Positions 54,186 through 61,261 of a DNA stretch of 64,000 nucleotides are shown here, piece after piece. This stretch comes from Thamnaconus septentrionalis (taxonomy: Eukaryota > Chordata > Actinopteri > Tetraodontiformes > Monacanthidae). The translations under genes and the position numbers were made by a program. The stretch spans positions 6,047,273 through 6,111,272 of the forward strand of contig CM020510.1 of assembly GCA_009823395.1 (NCBI GenBank), given 5' to 3'. The notes beneath the pieces are model-generated. The model ran no database searches. It saw only the letters and a program-made list of their open reading frames with translations, and had not been told where the DNA came from. Each line of letters starts with the position of its first letter. The stretch's first letter is position 1.

Positions 54186-57100
54186 TGCAGGAAGTGGAGA
54201 ACACCGAAGCCAGGATCACTGCTCTGGAGTCCGTCTTGAAGAATATGGTGTACGAGTACGTCTGCCGGTCGCTGTTCAAGGTAACGCAAACGCAGAGCAT
54301 CAGTGAGTTTTAGCATTTCATTAACAAAAGTTTTTTTTGTTTTTTTTTACATTAACTAAAAACGACGTCTTACATGTCTCAAGTTTTGCATCAAAAAGCA
54401 AAACACAAGGCAAAGAAAAATTATTTTTCCCACCTGACGTTGCTGATAGTAAGGCCATCGTTTTGTTGAACTCACACTAATTCCTTCACAAAAAATTAAG
54501 GAAGAGCATCAGAAACTTAAAAATGGGCTGTTGATGTCCGCTACTCTTCCCGCTGACTAAAACAAGCGGTCAGCCAAACGCCTTCATTTGCACACATCAT
54601 GCAACAATCAGAGCGCCGCAGCTAAAACAGTAATGAAGTGTCAAAACATTGAGCAACGGAGCAATCACTCAATCAGTTGGCCAGCAAATTGTACATGCAG
54701 ATTCTCTCTCAATGTGTGTGTGTGTGTGTGTGTGTGCGTGCGTGTGTGTGTTTTCACCATCATCACGCGCCTGCACACAAACAGGGTTGCTGTGACCTGC
54801 TGATCAAATCTATAAGCCATCAACGGGCACAAACACACTTTCTCTCTCTCTCTGGCACACACACACACACACACACACACGCGCTGTGTGTGTGCATGCG
54901 GCAGACCCAACACAGACTACAGACAGTTTGAGCCCTTGTTATTAGCAGAGGGGAAACGCCGGGCGACTTTATCGCTGCTCCTGTCAGCAGCTCCAACAGA
55001 CTGAGGCTGCGGAGGACGGCGGGGAGGGGAAGCAGCCGAGAGATAAAAGCAGCCAATAAGCAAAGAAAAATAGCTGAGAAATTAAGAGGTCAAAGGTCAC
55101 ATTGTGATGCAAAACCCACTTTGCTAATGTTTCCCTGCAGTGCCTGCATGTCAGGGAACGCTCCAGACATTAGACAAGCCCATCTCTTACTTCTCCTGTG
55201 TAAGCACAAGCGGCCAGCGCTGGATGCTCGCCCCTTGTGACATCACAAATGGCAACTGGCACCGCCTTGTTACATCTCCCTTCCTAACCAGAGTTTTAGC
55301 AGGAGGTTGAGACTGAGGGATGCTGTCAAATAAATATGTAGAAAAGTGGGGTCTTGCAGGACGAGATTTTACGAGAATTACGGCTTATGTGCTTCACATC
55401 ATTCAATGGAAACACCTGCAAATTGCAATTGCACTTTGTTGAAATTTTGGAAATATCGCTTTTATTTTGAGAGAAACTGTAATGGAAGCGCAGCTGCTGT
55501 CCGTTGAGCCAGTTGATAAGCGCTCTCGGCTTCCTGTTGGTGTGAAAGGCCACGACTGCTGGGCCGAGCCTCTACCTGGTTGTGTATATAAATGTCCATA
55601 GTCGCCTGTGCACACGTGTGTTTTACGCCTGCAGTATTCGGAGACGCAGCCTCTTTTGCAGAGGGTCGGTGTTCACCGCTCCTCTCTGTTCCGTTCAAAT
55701 TCCACCACAAACAGCTTAATTGGGTATCGATTGGGGTTCGGCTGTGCATATTAAGGGCGTGACACAGAAGGAAAATCACTGCGGATATTGATTGATAAAC
55801 CCTCACTGAGTCGAGCTTGACATTCAAGATTTTCCATGGCTTTTGAAGGAATTTTGAGGAGCGCCTGGGTGGGGGGAGCCAAGCCTTGTTTATATGATGC
55901 ATGATAAGAAAACCGCAAAACGTCTCTAGCGGAGGTTTCTTCCACTATCCAACGTGTGGGACATTAAACAGTCTGTTCAAAACACAAGCAAGACATTCTG
56001 CATCTCTTCCACACTTTTGATGGTTTTCAAGTCGGAGATGTCCCAGACAGAAGGCTGAGGGCCCCCTTCTAATTGTGTCAAGCCGTCCTTTTAAACTTCT
56101 GTTGATTAGTTCACCAAGCGTTATCGGCGCCGAACATCTGCCGTGATGAGATCAAACCACATCAAACCAACGCCCAGAGCTGCTGGGAGGAGAGAGAACA
56201 CGTGGGTTGTGGGGTTGGGTGGAGGAGGGAAGCTGTTTTTTCTCTAAAGTTAATTAATTTATTTTCAGGCTTTTCCGCCTGCTAGCAGCGATAGCAGCCG
56301 CTGTGAAAAAAAAAAGCCACTCTGAAGGAGACGGGCGCAGTCAGCTGACTTATTGGCCCTTTTTGCGCAAACACAGCATTCGGACTGGATGTTGACGTTG
56401 CTATTCAGAATATGTTGTGCGGTAATAATAAAAAGTTGGTGTTCCTAGCCGTCTATTGTTGAGCGGAAGAAATGAAATTTGTCTAAGAATGAGTCACTGG
56501 CAGCAGCGGCAGCAGCAGCAGTCTGTATTTCAATGAGGACGGTGGACTGGCTGCATTCGTGCTCATCAAGTCATGATATTATAATTATTTTCTTTTTTTG
56601 TACCAAAGGGGGAAAAATATATGTATATATCAGAATTGGTGATGAAATATTTGGAAATAGCTAAATAAAAAAAACTGCTGCTATTGTGCAGCAGGCAGGA
56701 TTGTCTGCAGGGCCTCGACTTTTCTCCACTGCATCTTCTCCCCGCTGCCACAAGCTCCGCCTCCTCAGCCGCAACCGCCGCCTCTTTCTGTCTCCGTCAG
56801 CAGGATAAGTATCTTGACGAGTGGCTTATTTATTTATTTATTTTTTTGCGTTATCACCCTGCAATTGCACCGGCAGACGGGGAAAGAGAGGCTTCGCCAG
56901 GCTTTTGGTTTTGCAGGTTTAGTTGCACCGGGAATAGAAACGATTTGGAAACATGCTGTTATTTGGGGTTTAACCTTGAATCTGCTGTAGTCGCTGCATT
57001 TCAGGAGAGTCTAGATGCATCCCCTCAGTTTAAACCCCTGTCCTCTGCCTGTCCCAGGCCGACCAGCTGATGTTTGCTGTTCACTTTGTGAGAGGAATGC

Positions 57101-57975
57101 ACCCGCAGCTCTTCCAGGACAACGTAAGTGTCTCCGCCCACTTTGGAAAAATGACTCGACTTTGGTGGCCGTCAAATGTCAGCACGACTCTCTTGCTGCA
57201 GGAGTGGGACGTCTTCACTGGAGCCGTCGTCGGGGAGATGTTTAAGAAGGAGGTAACAGCGCTCCCTGTGTCTGAGAGCGGTAATGCATCATGTTATGGC
57301 AGGCTTCCCACTCACTGCCGGCCTCTCTTGCAGGAGTTCCCGTCGTGGATCGACCAGGAGCGGCACGGATCAGTCGCTGTTCTCAAAGTAAATGCAAAGG
57401 CGCCACTCATTTTGCCCAAACGTTAAGAGAACAGAGAATAAAAAATGGATTAAACAGTTTCTTCAATCAAGAGAAACATGGATGACATAAAACAGTTTGC
57501 ACGCAGCCATGTGGTAGTGAAAACATTTTTTAACCTGGACTTTTGGTTTTAAACCTGCCATCGCCTTCTTTTTGCTTTTTCACCACCAGACCACATTCCC
57601 GGCCCTCTACCAGTCCTTGTGTCTGAGCGACTCGGACCTTTGGCTGTCCTTCTCGCAGAGCTCGCAGTGTGAGCAGGAAATCCCGTCATCTGTGGCCAAG
57701 AAGATTTCTCCCTTCCAGCAGGTCTGGCAATAAAGACTTCCCCTGCAGTGTGCCAAATAGAATCACCTGCTTATTTTGAAAAAAAGAAAAAAAAGAAAAA
57801 AGAAAAGTTGTGACCACGGTAGAAGCAGAAAAATAGACCGTATCTTCATTAGATTGCTAATTGTTGACTTTTTGTTTTGCTATTCAACATTTTACGTTGC
57901 AGCTGTTGCTGATTCAGGCCCTTCGACCCGACCGACTGCAGAGCGCCATGGCAGCGTTCGCCACCCAGGCCCTGG
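10201..57975 (+). CDS. dync2h1: Cytoplasmic dynein 2 heavy chain 1, exons 1-79 (3' end outside window)
   Basis: AAA+ motor that carries IFT trains from the tip to the base of cilia, needed for ciliogenesis and Hedgehog signalling. Seventy-nine coding exons were traced. All follow GT-AG except intron 2 (GC-AG), phases are consistent, and the open frame is 3690 codons plus one base. Human DYNC2H1 is 4307 residues, so roughly 600 residues lie downstream. Order: tail and linker (residues 1-1654), AAA1 Walker A GPAGTGKT (1687-1694), AAA2 GPSGAGKST (1977-1985), AAA3 GPEGCGKG (about 2289-2296), AAA4 GRSGVGRHT (2650-2658), stalk with microtubule-binding tip (from 2899), AAA5, strut and the start of AAA6. 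The start at 10201 gives [12 protein letters not shown], which aligns with the vertebrate N terminus; an in-frame ATG at 10138 is probably upstream of the splice acceptor. Exon coordinates are in the domain entries below. Confidence 0.97.
10668..10712. repeat. (TCTG)n microsatellite beside the intron-2 donor
   Basis: About 45 bases of TCTG tetranucleotide starting five bases inside dync2h1 intron 2, directly after the GC donor. Confidence 0.95.
13064..16603 (+). CDS. dync2h1: dync2h1 exons 11-22: tail, middle part
   Basis: Exons 13064-13188, 13306-13481, 13589-13784, 13887-13982, 14101-14262, 14385-14483, 14637-14776, 14901-15129, 15572-15699, 15872-15987, 16226-16353 and 16454-16603. They encode about residues 451-1032. 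Strongly conserved pieces include [57 protein letters not shown] and [17 protein letters not shown]. The Asp-Trp-Val start of exon 19 and the split codons at exons 12/13, 17/18, 19/20 and 20/21 all restore the expected protein. Confidence 0.95.
15130..15571. other. dync2h1 intron 18
   Basis: 442 bases of AT-rich intron; no gene or repeat recognised. Confidence 0.7.
16631..16894 (+). mobile_element. Tc1-like non-autonomous element, copy 1 (3' truncated)
   Basis: Starts with a degenerate terminal repeat (CCAGTCGAAGGTTTGGACGC) and matches copy 2 closely through the internal phrases GATAGATACTGAAGACATC and AAATATAAAACGTGTTTC. It stops at TTCCATGTGTG, so the right terminal repeat is missing. It lies in dync2h1 intron 22 in the same orientation as copy 2. 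Confidence 0.8.
16963..23974 (+). CDS. dync2h1: dync2h1 exons 23-35: end of tail and linker
   Basis: Exons 16963-17168, 17386-17541, 17631-17745, 17848-18018, 18581-18739, 18942-19010, 19190-19344, 19638-19770, 19861-19978, 20090-20202, 20301-20414, 20629-20779 and 23769-23974. They encode about residues 1033-1654. [15 protein letters not shown] (exon 29) and [18 protein letters not shown] (exon 31) are hallmarks of the dynein linker, the lever that bends during the power stroke. Exon 35 ends in YTYEYQ just before AAA1. Intron 34 (20780-23768) is the first large intron. Confidence 0.95.
18019..18580. other. dync2h1 intron 26 with (CA)n
   Basis: A CA run at about 18020-18063 directly follows the donor; the rest is AT-rich with a T run near 18306. 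No gene is seen. Confidence 0.75.
22831..23200 (+). mobile_element. Tc1-like non-autonomous element, copy 2 (complete)
   Basis: About 370 bp with inverted ends: left TACACTACCAGTCAAAGGAT and right end ending TTTTGACTGGTGGTGTA, flanked by TA as in Tc1/mariner insertions. The inner sequence corresponds to the two termini of a known fish Tc1-like family whose transposase region is deleted; there is no transposase frame. Confidence 0.85.
23463..23508. repeat. (AGC)n microsatellite
   Basis: About 15 units of CAG/AGC in intron 34, 260 bases before exon 35. Intronic, so not translated. Confidence 0.95.
23975..24694. other. dync2h1 intron 35
   Basis: 720-bp intron. A 24-bp perfect palindrome lies at 24332-24355 within a short patch that may be a LINE or SINE remnant. 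Nothing else is recognised. Confidence 0.7.
24332..24355. repeat. 24-bp perfect palindrome
   Basis: Each half is ACAGTGGGGAAA followed at once by its reverse complement, with no spacer. Located in dync2h1 intron 35. Confidence 0.9.
24695..25891 (+). CDS. dync2h1: dync2h1 exons 36-39: AAA1, main ATPase site
   Basis: Exons 24695-24877, 24983-25165, 25427-25650 and 25776-25891. Walker A is GPAGTGKTE, Walker B lies in [10 protein letters not shown], and sensor-region [13 protein letters not shown] and [13 protein letters not shown] follow. All catalytic residues of the principal ATP-hydrolysing site of dynein are present (K and T of Walker A, DE of Walker B). Exon 39 ends in a split Ile codon completed by exon 40 after a 2.3-kb intron. 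Confidence 0.96.
25988..26109. repeat. (TTC)n tract
   Basis: About 120 bases of TTC/CTT with two small interruptions, a long polypyrimidine-polypurine run starting 97 bases after exon 39. It explains long serine, leucine and glutamate frames in all phases. Confidence 0.95.
27410..27777. mobile_element. hAT-like non-autonomous element
   Basis: Begins AGGGCTGGGTGAC and ends TCACACAGCCCT, i.e. inverted AGGGCTG ends, with T-rich ATCCCGATTTTT and AATCCGATTTTGATTT next to the termini. This pattern is typical of teleost hAT-type MITEs. No clear 8-bp target duplication was found, so boundaries may be off by a few bases. Confidence 0.55.
28237..30215 (+). CDS. dync2h1: dync2h1 exons 40-45: AAA2
   Basis: Exons 28237-28436, 28550-28681, 29208-29340, 29469-29676, 29765-29894 and 30060-30215. 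Walker A is [14 protein letters not shown]. The stretch from [15 protein letters not shown] through [23 protein letters not shown] to [11 protein letters not shown] is the canonical AAA2 core of dyneins. AAA2 binds nucleotide structurally in the family. Split codons at 42/43 (Asp) and 43/44 (Ser) are restored. Confidence 0.96.
28682..29207. other. dync2h1 intron 41
   Basis: 526-bp AT-rich intron; no feature recognised. Confidence 0.7.
30472..33995 (+). CDS. dync2h1: dync2h1 exons 46-50: AAA3
   Basis: Exons 30472-30731, 31634-31880, 32491-32642, 32744-32888 and 33893-33995. The P-loop reads GPEGCGKG followed by MLLRYA, so the usual Ser/Thr after the Lys is Gly; this deviation is shared with mammalian DYNC2H1 as remembered. 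Walker B region [10 protein letters not shown] and [11 protein letters not shown] also match. The final Gly of the P-loop is split over a 0.9-kb intron. An alternative acceptor for exon 46 is an AG four bases inside the chosen exon; the chosen one keeps the frame. Confidence 0.94.
30732..31633. other. dync2h1 intron 46
   Basis: A CA run at about 30738-30783 and a TG run at about 31079-31102. The segment 31200-31570 is less repetitive, with mixed composition and several TAAT and CTTTGAT-like cores; possible regulatory DNA. No exon is seen. Confidence 0.65.
31881..32490. other. dync2h1 intron 47
   Basis: 610-bp AT-rich intron with A runs; nothing recognised. Confidence 0.7.
33121..33467 (-). 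mobile_element. Tc1-like non-autonomous element, copy 3 (inverted)
   Basis: The same family as copies 1 and 2 in the opposite orientation, in dync2h1 intron 49. The left end reads TACCATTCAAAAGTTTGG and the right end CCAAACTTTTGACTGGTAG followed by TGTA. The internal GATGTCTTCAGTATCTATC is the reverse complement of the copy 1 and 2 phrase. Confidence 0.85.
33996..35477. other. dync2h1 intron 50
   Basis: Holds a CA run (about 34004-34028), TTCC repeats (about 34068-34105), and about 1.2 kb of otherwise unremarkable intron. No gene is seen. Confidence 0.7.
35478..40181 (+). CDS. dync2h1: dync2h1 exons 51-58: AAA4
   Basis: Exons 35478-35642, 36760-36884, 37192-37440, 38088-38196, 38312-38425, 38769-38911, 39569-39662 and 40021-40181. 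The Walker A variant GRSGVGRHT has Arg in place of Lys, and LLLEDYQF is the Walker B region. NLHIVLIMD and [12 protein letters not shown] precede a variable loop. Exon 57 (94 bp) encodes [10 protein letters not shown], seven glycines from a GGA run, then EEDATEK. Exon 58 returns to conserved LTLHESC and YMSFLHVY. Confidence 0.94.
35643..36759. other. dync2h1 intron 51
   Basis: Contains the GC-rich minisatellite at 36015-36167; the rest is ordinary sequence without exons. Confidence 0.7.
36015..36167. repeat. GC-rich minisatellite
   Basis: Tandem copies of a 13-bp unit GGCGGGCGGTGCA that degrade into 9-bp GGGCGGTGC units. The G-strand has many GGG/GG runs. It gives collagen-like Gly and Arg frames that are not coding. 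Confidence 0.9.
37441..38087. other. dync2h1 intron 53
   Basis: Contains TTAAAGGTCCCATTATGATA at 37633, the start of a dispersed teleost repeat with TTAA ends whose degenerate relatives also appear near 50.9-51.1 and 55.1-55.3 kb. Otherwise unremarkable. Confidence 0.55.
38912..39568. other. dync2h1 intron 56
   Basis: 657-bp AT-rich intron; nothing recognised. Confidence 0.7.
40317..45070 (+). CDS. dync2h1: dync2h1 exons 59-65: stalk coiled coil and microtubule-binding domain
   Basis: Exons 40317-40454, 41401-41514, 41635-41795, 42764-42887, 42995-43116, 43591-43677 and 44944-45070. Exons 59-60 are heptad-rich CC1 ([35 protein letters not shown]). Exons 61-63 are the tip that binds microtubules ([53 protein letters not shown]). 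Exons 64-65 are CC2. The lengths of the two coiled arms match the family, as expected because stalk length is tightly conserved. Confidence 0.96.
41071..41316 (+). mobile_element. tRNA-derived teleost SINE (copy 2, internally deleted)
   Basis: The same family as 8919-9208: a head with GTGGTGCAGTGGTTAGCGCT, then CTTCCTCCCACACTCC, AACATTCTAAATTGTCCGTA and a tail extending further than copy 1. The part between the tRNA B-box region and the CTTCCTCCC phrase is missing. It lies in dync2h1 intron 59, sense orientation. Confidence 0.8.
41796..42763. other. dync2h1 intron 61
   Basis: Contains a GGA-rich stretch after the donor (41800-41845), a CTGA tetranucleotide run (about 42352-42410) and a TG run near 42600. 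No gene is seen. Confidence 0.7.
43678..44943. other. dync2h1 intron 64
   Basis: 1.27-kb intron; nothing recognised beyond T runs. Confidence 0.7.
45677..45749 (+). tRNA. tRNA-Met (CAT), elongator
   Basis: 73-nt cloverleaf: acceptor GCCTCGT/ACGGGGC with discriminator A, A box TGGCGCAGTAGG, anticodon loop CTCATAA (CAT), T arm with GTTCGAGCC as B box. The sequence is the elongator type, not the initiator. A TTTT terminator follows within 10 bases. It is nested in dync2h1 intron 65 in sense. Confidence 0.95.
45940..46013 (-). tRNA. tRNA-Thr (AGT)
   Basis: 74 nt on the minus strand: acceptor GGCGCTG/CAGTGCC with one G-T wobble, A box TGGCTTAGTTGG, anticodon arm CCTGT/ACAGG with loop CTAGTAA, B box GGTTCGAATCC. 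A T run begins at the discriminator. It is the only non-Met tRNA in the cluster and antisense to dync2h1. An AAC repeat at 46023-46050 lies upstream. Confidence 0.95.
46176..46248 (+). tRNA. tRNA-Met (CAT), elongator
   Basis: Identical in sequence to the copy at 45677. The downstream flank ACTCTTTTAATGAGATGACAA carries the terminator and resembles the flank of the minus-strand copies in intron 79. Confidence 0.95.
46637..46709 (+). tRNA. tRNA-Met (CAT), elongator
   Basis: Identical to the copy at 45677, including the preceding TTTCAG. It is followed by a run of about 13 T and then AACCAGGTGACAATAAG, a flank shared with the intron-79 array. Confidence 0.95.
47575..50316 (+). CDS. dync2h1: dync2h1 exons 66-70: AAA5
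   Basis: Exons 47575-47716, 48076-48185, 48662-48760, 49023-49146 and 50153-50316. Diagnostic pieces are [63 protein letters not shown] and [22 protein letters not shown]. The 2.5-kb intron before exon 66 carries four tRNA genes. Confidence 0.96.
48186..48661. other. dync2h1 intron 67
   Basis: 476-bp intron with a TG patch near 48520-48543; nothing else. Confidence 0.7.
49147..50152. other. dync2h1 intron 69
   Basis: 1-kb intron without simple repeats. The stretch 49540-49880 is of balanced composition and could be regulatory, but this is only an impression. Confidence 0.6.
50588..54280 (+). CDS. dync2h1: dync2h1 exons 71-74: strut (buttress) coiled coil
   Basis: Exons 50588-50707, 51863-51997, 52809-52952 and 54191-54280. 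They encode [24 protein letters not shown]-like [20 protein letters not shown] and [20 protein letters not shown], the charged helical hairpin that leaves AAA5 and braces the stalk. All four exons are in phase 0. Confidence 0.95.
50708..51862. other. dync2h1 intron 71
   Basis: A degenerate TTAA-ended teleost repeat at about 50860-51115 (phrases GATGTCACAAAGGGCACTG and TTTTAGCAGGAGGCTG) and a CT/CA run at about 51380-51427. No gene is seen. Confidence 0.6.
51998..52808. other. dync2h1 intron 72 with (CA)n
   Basis: A CA run of about 72 bases (52013-52085) starts 15 bases after the donor. The rest is unremarkable. Confidence 0.8.
52953..54190. other. dync2h1 intron 73
   Basis: A CA run (about 53590-53632), TG runs (about 53740-53767 and 54164-54186) and a CTTCC patch near 54028-54055. 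No gene is seen. Confidence 0.75.
54281..57057. other. dync2h1 intron 74 (2.8 kb)
   Basis: Contains a TG run (about 54714-54752), a TC/CA run (about 54840-54882) and a degenerate TTAA-type teleost repeat (about 55085-55350). The region 55560-56400 is free of simple repeats. No exon is seen. Confidence 0.65.
57058..57975 (+). CDS. dync2h1: dync2h1 exons 75-79: start of AAA6 (gene continues)
   Basis: Exons 57058-57123, 57202-57252, 57334-57387, 57590-57721 and 57903-57975. Three of them are very short (66, 51 and 54 bp) with introns of 78 and 81 bp. Conserved pieces are [23 protein letters not shown] and [21 protein letters not shown]. The junction of exons 76 and 77 is several residues shorter than remembered human protein. 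Exon 79 ends G|GTAAGT in phase 1 and no later exon is found before 64000. Confidence 0.92.
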
Positions 57976-58148
57976 GTAAGTGATGGAAAAAAAATTCTGC
58001 GCACTCAATTATTTTCTTGCCTTTCACCTGATAATGCAAAAAAAAACGGGTTCAGACTAGCGGTTTGTTTTGTTTGACTCTAACCAGAACAAACCCTGGC
58101 CGCGGGTGAGCGATGAGTCAGGTGGCTTTGCATCATTATAAAAACAGT

Positions 58149-58221
58149 TGCCCCGTGTGAGGCTCGAACTCACGACCTTCAGATTATGAGACTGACGCGC
58201 TGCCTACTGCGCCAACGAGGC
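58149..58221 (-). tRNA. tRNA-Met (CAT), array copy 1
   Basis: 73-nt elongator tRNA-Met on the minus strand, antisense to dync2h1: A box TGGCGCAGTAGG, anticodon CAT, B box GTTCGAGCC. T5 terminator 7 bases past the 3' end. Confidence 0.95.
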
Positions 58222-58469
58222 CTGGAGATGGTGGAAAATGATGGTCTTTTAGTAACAGACAAGATTTTTTAGTTTTCGAGAGGTCCATCACACACCAACG
58301 AAAAATAATTTCACAATAGTTGAGTGATGTTGCCAATGGTCCCATCCATGGCACAGCAAAGCTGTTTCAGCCGGGAGTCAATGTGTGGAATGATGTTTCC
58401 ATTGTGTGTAACAAAGCTGAGTGTCTAATCACCCAACTTTGCAGCTTTTTGTCACCTGGTTAAAAGAGT

Positions 58470-58542
58470 TGCCGCGTGTGAGGCTCGAACTCACGACCTT
58501 CAGATTATGAGACTGACGCGCTGCCTACTGCGCCAACGAGGC
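58470..58542 (-). tRNA. tRNA-Met (CAT), array copy 2, acceptor variant
   Basis: The same gene, except that the 3' acceptor strand reads ACGCGGC instead of ACGGGGC. This turns the 4-69 T-G wobble into a T-C mismatch. Promoter boxes and a T4 terminator are intact, so it may be transcribed but less stable. Confidence 0.85.
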
Positions 58543-58825
58543 CTGGAGATGGTGGAAAATTATTGCGTTTTTCAACAGTGACGTTGTAACAACGCAAGAG
58601 CCTTAATAAACAGGCGTGGTTTTAAAAGAGAAGGGTTTTTTTCCGTAGTTTTCATAGTTTTGTCACAGGTTATAAAGAAGTCCATCAACATGGTCTTCTC
58701 CACAGCCCAGTCAAGCTGTTCAGTCAGAGATTTGTGTGTGGAATGGGAGGCGTGATGTCCATGTTTGCATTACATTGTGTGCAACAAAGTGGCTTTGCAA
58801 TCTATTGTCATCTGGTTAAAAGAGT

Positions 58826-58898
58826 TGCCCCGTGTGAGGCTCGAACTCACGACCTTCAGATTATGAGACTGACGCGCTGCCTACTGCGCCAACGAGGC
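58826..58898 (-). tRNA. tRNA-Met (CAT), array copy 3
   Basis: Consensus elongator tRNA-Met with intact A and B boxes and a T4 terminator. Confidence 0.95.
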
Positions 58899-59142
58899 CT
58901 GGAGATGGAGGAAAATTATTGTGTTTTTAGTGACAGACAATTGTTTTTTTTCAAGAGGTCCCTAATAAACCAACGGAAAATTATTTTACAAGAGCAGAGT
59001 GATGTTGCCAATGGTCCCATCTATGGCACAGTAAAGCTGTTTCAGTTGGGGGTCAATGTGCGGAGTGATGTCCATGTTTGCATTGCATTGTGTGTGACAA
59101 AGCACGTGGCTTTGCAGCTTATTGTCACCTGATCAAAAACAC

Positions 59143-59215
59143 TGCCCCGTGTGAGGCTCGAACTCACGACCTTCAGATTATGAGACTGACGCGCTGCCTA
59201 CTGCGCCAACGAGGC
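59143..59215 (-). tRNA. tRNA-Met (CAT), array copy 4
   Basis: Consensus elongator tRNA-Met; T5 terminator in the flank GTGTTTTTGATC. Confidence 0.95.
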
Positions 59216-59469
59216 CTGGAGATGGTGGAAAATGATGGTATTTTAGTAACAGACAAGATTTTTTATTTTTCGAGAGGTCCATCACACACCAACGAAAAAT
59301 AATTTCACAATAGTTGGGTGATGTTGCCAATGGTCCCATCCATGGCACAGTAAAGCTGTTTCAGTCAGGGGTCAATGTGTGGAATGATGTCCATGTTTGC
59401 ATTGTGTGTAACAAAGCTGAGTGTCTAATCACCCAACTTTGCAGCTTTTTGTCACCTGGTTAAAAGAGT

Positions 59470-59542
59470 TGCCCCGTGTGAGGCTCGAACTCACGACCTT
59501 CAGATTATGAGACTGACGCGCTGCCTACTGCGCCAACGAGGC
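59470..59542 (-). tRNA. tRNA-Met (CAT), array copy 5
   Basis: Consensus elongator tRNA-Met with a T4 terminator. Confidence 0.95.
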
Positions 59543-59834
59543 CTGGAGATGGTGGAAAATTGTTGCAACAAAATAGCATTCATGTACAAGCGAGGTTTTG
59601 AAAGACAATGTTTTTTGTTCTTTTTTTGTCACAGGTTACAAAGAGCTCCATCACAAACCAACGAAAAATTATTTTACAAGAGCTACGCGATGTTGACAGT
59701 GGTCCTTTCATGACTCAGTATAACTAATTCAGTTGGGGGTCAGTGCATGTGATGTGAGGCGTGATGTCCATGTATGCATTGCATTGTGTGCAACAAAGTG
59801 GCTTTGCAGCCTTTTGTCACCTGGTTAAAAGAGT

Positions 59835-59907
59835 TGCCCCGTGTGAGGCTCGAACTCACGACCTTCAGATTATGAGACTGACGCGCTGCCTACTGCGCCA
59901 ACGAGGC
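59835..59907 (-). tRNA. tRNA-Met (CAT), array copy 6
   Basis: Consensus elongator tRNA-Met. Its upstream flank (59908-60070) recurs beside copy 10. Confidence 0.95.
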
Positions 59908-61182
59908 CTGATGTCTGCAGTTCTGTTATTGTTGTCAGCGGCCGCAATTTGCCAAGTTAGTGTTCGCAACAAGACTGCCGTCTTCAAACTTATCAACCCA
60001 AAAACCTGAAGTTTGTTTTCAATATGTCTCAGATAAAATACCCTTCACGAATTGTCTTGACTGCCATGAGATTTGAGAACAAACCCCGTCGCCGGCCAGC
60101 TGTGTGACCTCACTCAGCGCCGCTCGGGTTAAATGTGGAGGTTTGATGTAAAGAAAGCAAAGTCAGCTGTTTATAGGATCTGCAGGGAAGGAAAAAAAAA
60201 ATCAATTTGCCGAATAGAGCGTGACGCAAACTTTACTTGCCGGAAAGTTACAAAGTGCAGGGTGCTCTGACAGGATCTGCAGGAAGAGGCCTCGCTGTCA
60301 GCCAACAAGCTGGCAGGAAGCCCACAGAGTTTGCAGCTTAGTTTCCCAGTTGCATCATCTTCTCCATCGTTCAGAGAGTATGATGGACGTTTGTAAGAGG
60401 TTGCGGCACGATTGAGATATTTTCACCTGGAGCTGATGTTTGAGGTGTCACTGCACTAGATGGACATGGACTTTTAATTACAAGCAGCGGGCCCCGTTGA
60501 TTATTAGTAGAACTGTTTGCTTTGCACACACTGCCGACTGCCTTTTAGCTTTGCGACAAAGTTGGCTTATGGAGCGCACGAGCGGCTGCGCTCAAGCTCG
60601 GACAGGGCTGGAAAGATCTGAAATCCCAGGGGGCTCCTGGGATAGAGCGGTTAAATTGCTCGGTGTCAAGAGGCAGTGATGGCGAGGACGTTTGATCAGG
60701 ATGCTTTCAGGACTTTCCCCCCTCGGGGCCATTTTTCCCTGTCAAACTGGGAAGAGACCCCTGGGTAAAAACCCTGGAGCATGCACATCCCATCTCACCA
60801 CGGAGCAGCCCCAGGTCTCTCTGGAGGAGAGTCAAGCAATGCGAGGGTCAGGGAAGTCCCAGTGAAGGGAACAAGGATGGATGTATGGATGAGTAGATCT
60901 AAGTCTCTCTTTTAATGCACAGCGACTGTGTATATCCTAAATGACAAGAACCTCAATCCCTTTTATGCTGTTTGTGTGCCATCTTTATAAGCCACCTTTA
61001 TAAGCCACTGTAGACTAATATATATGTATGTAGATTTTACTCTTTTCTTTTTTTTTTTTTTTAAAAGGCTATTATCCTAAATTTCTTAGAAACACTGAAA
61101 CAACGTCATGGCAGGAGGATCTCATCCATCATTTCTCTTTTTATGTCCTTAATAGCAAGGAGGATGTCGCTGTCCTTGAATA

Positions 61183-61184
61183 GT

Positions 61185-61260
<76 letters not shown>
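61183..61260. repeat. (CA)n microsatellite
   Basis: About 78 bases of AC dinucleotide between the two tRNA blocks. Confidence 0.95.

Positions 61261-61261
<1 letters not shown>

Larger units (their letters stand above)
58149..60070 (-). repeat. Tandem tRNA-Met array, block A (six units)
   Basis: Six units with spacers of 248, 283, 244, 254 and 292 bp plus a right-hand flank. By sequence the spacers are of types alpha (58222-58469), beta (58543-58825), gamma (58899-59142), alpha again (59216-59469) and delta (59543-59834); the right flank is epsilon (59908-60070). Confidence 0.85.
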
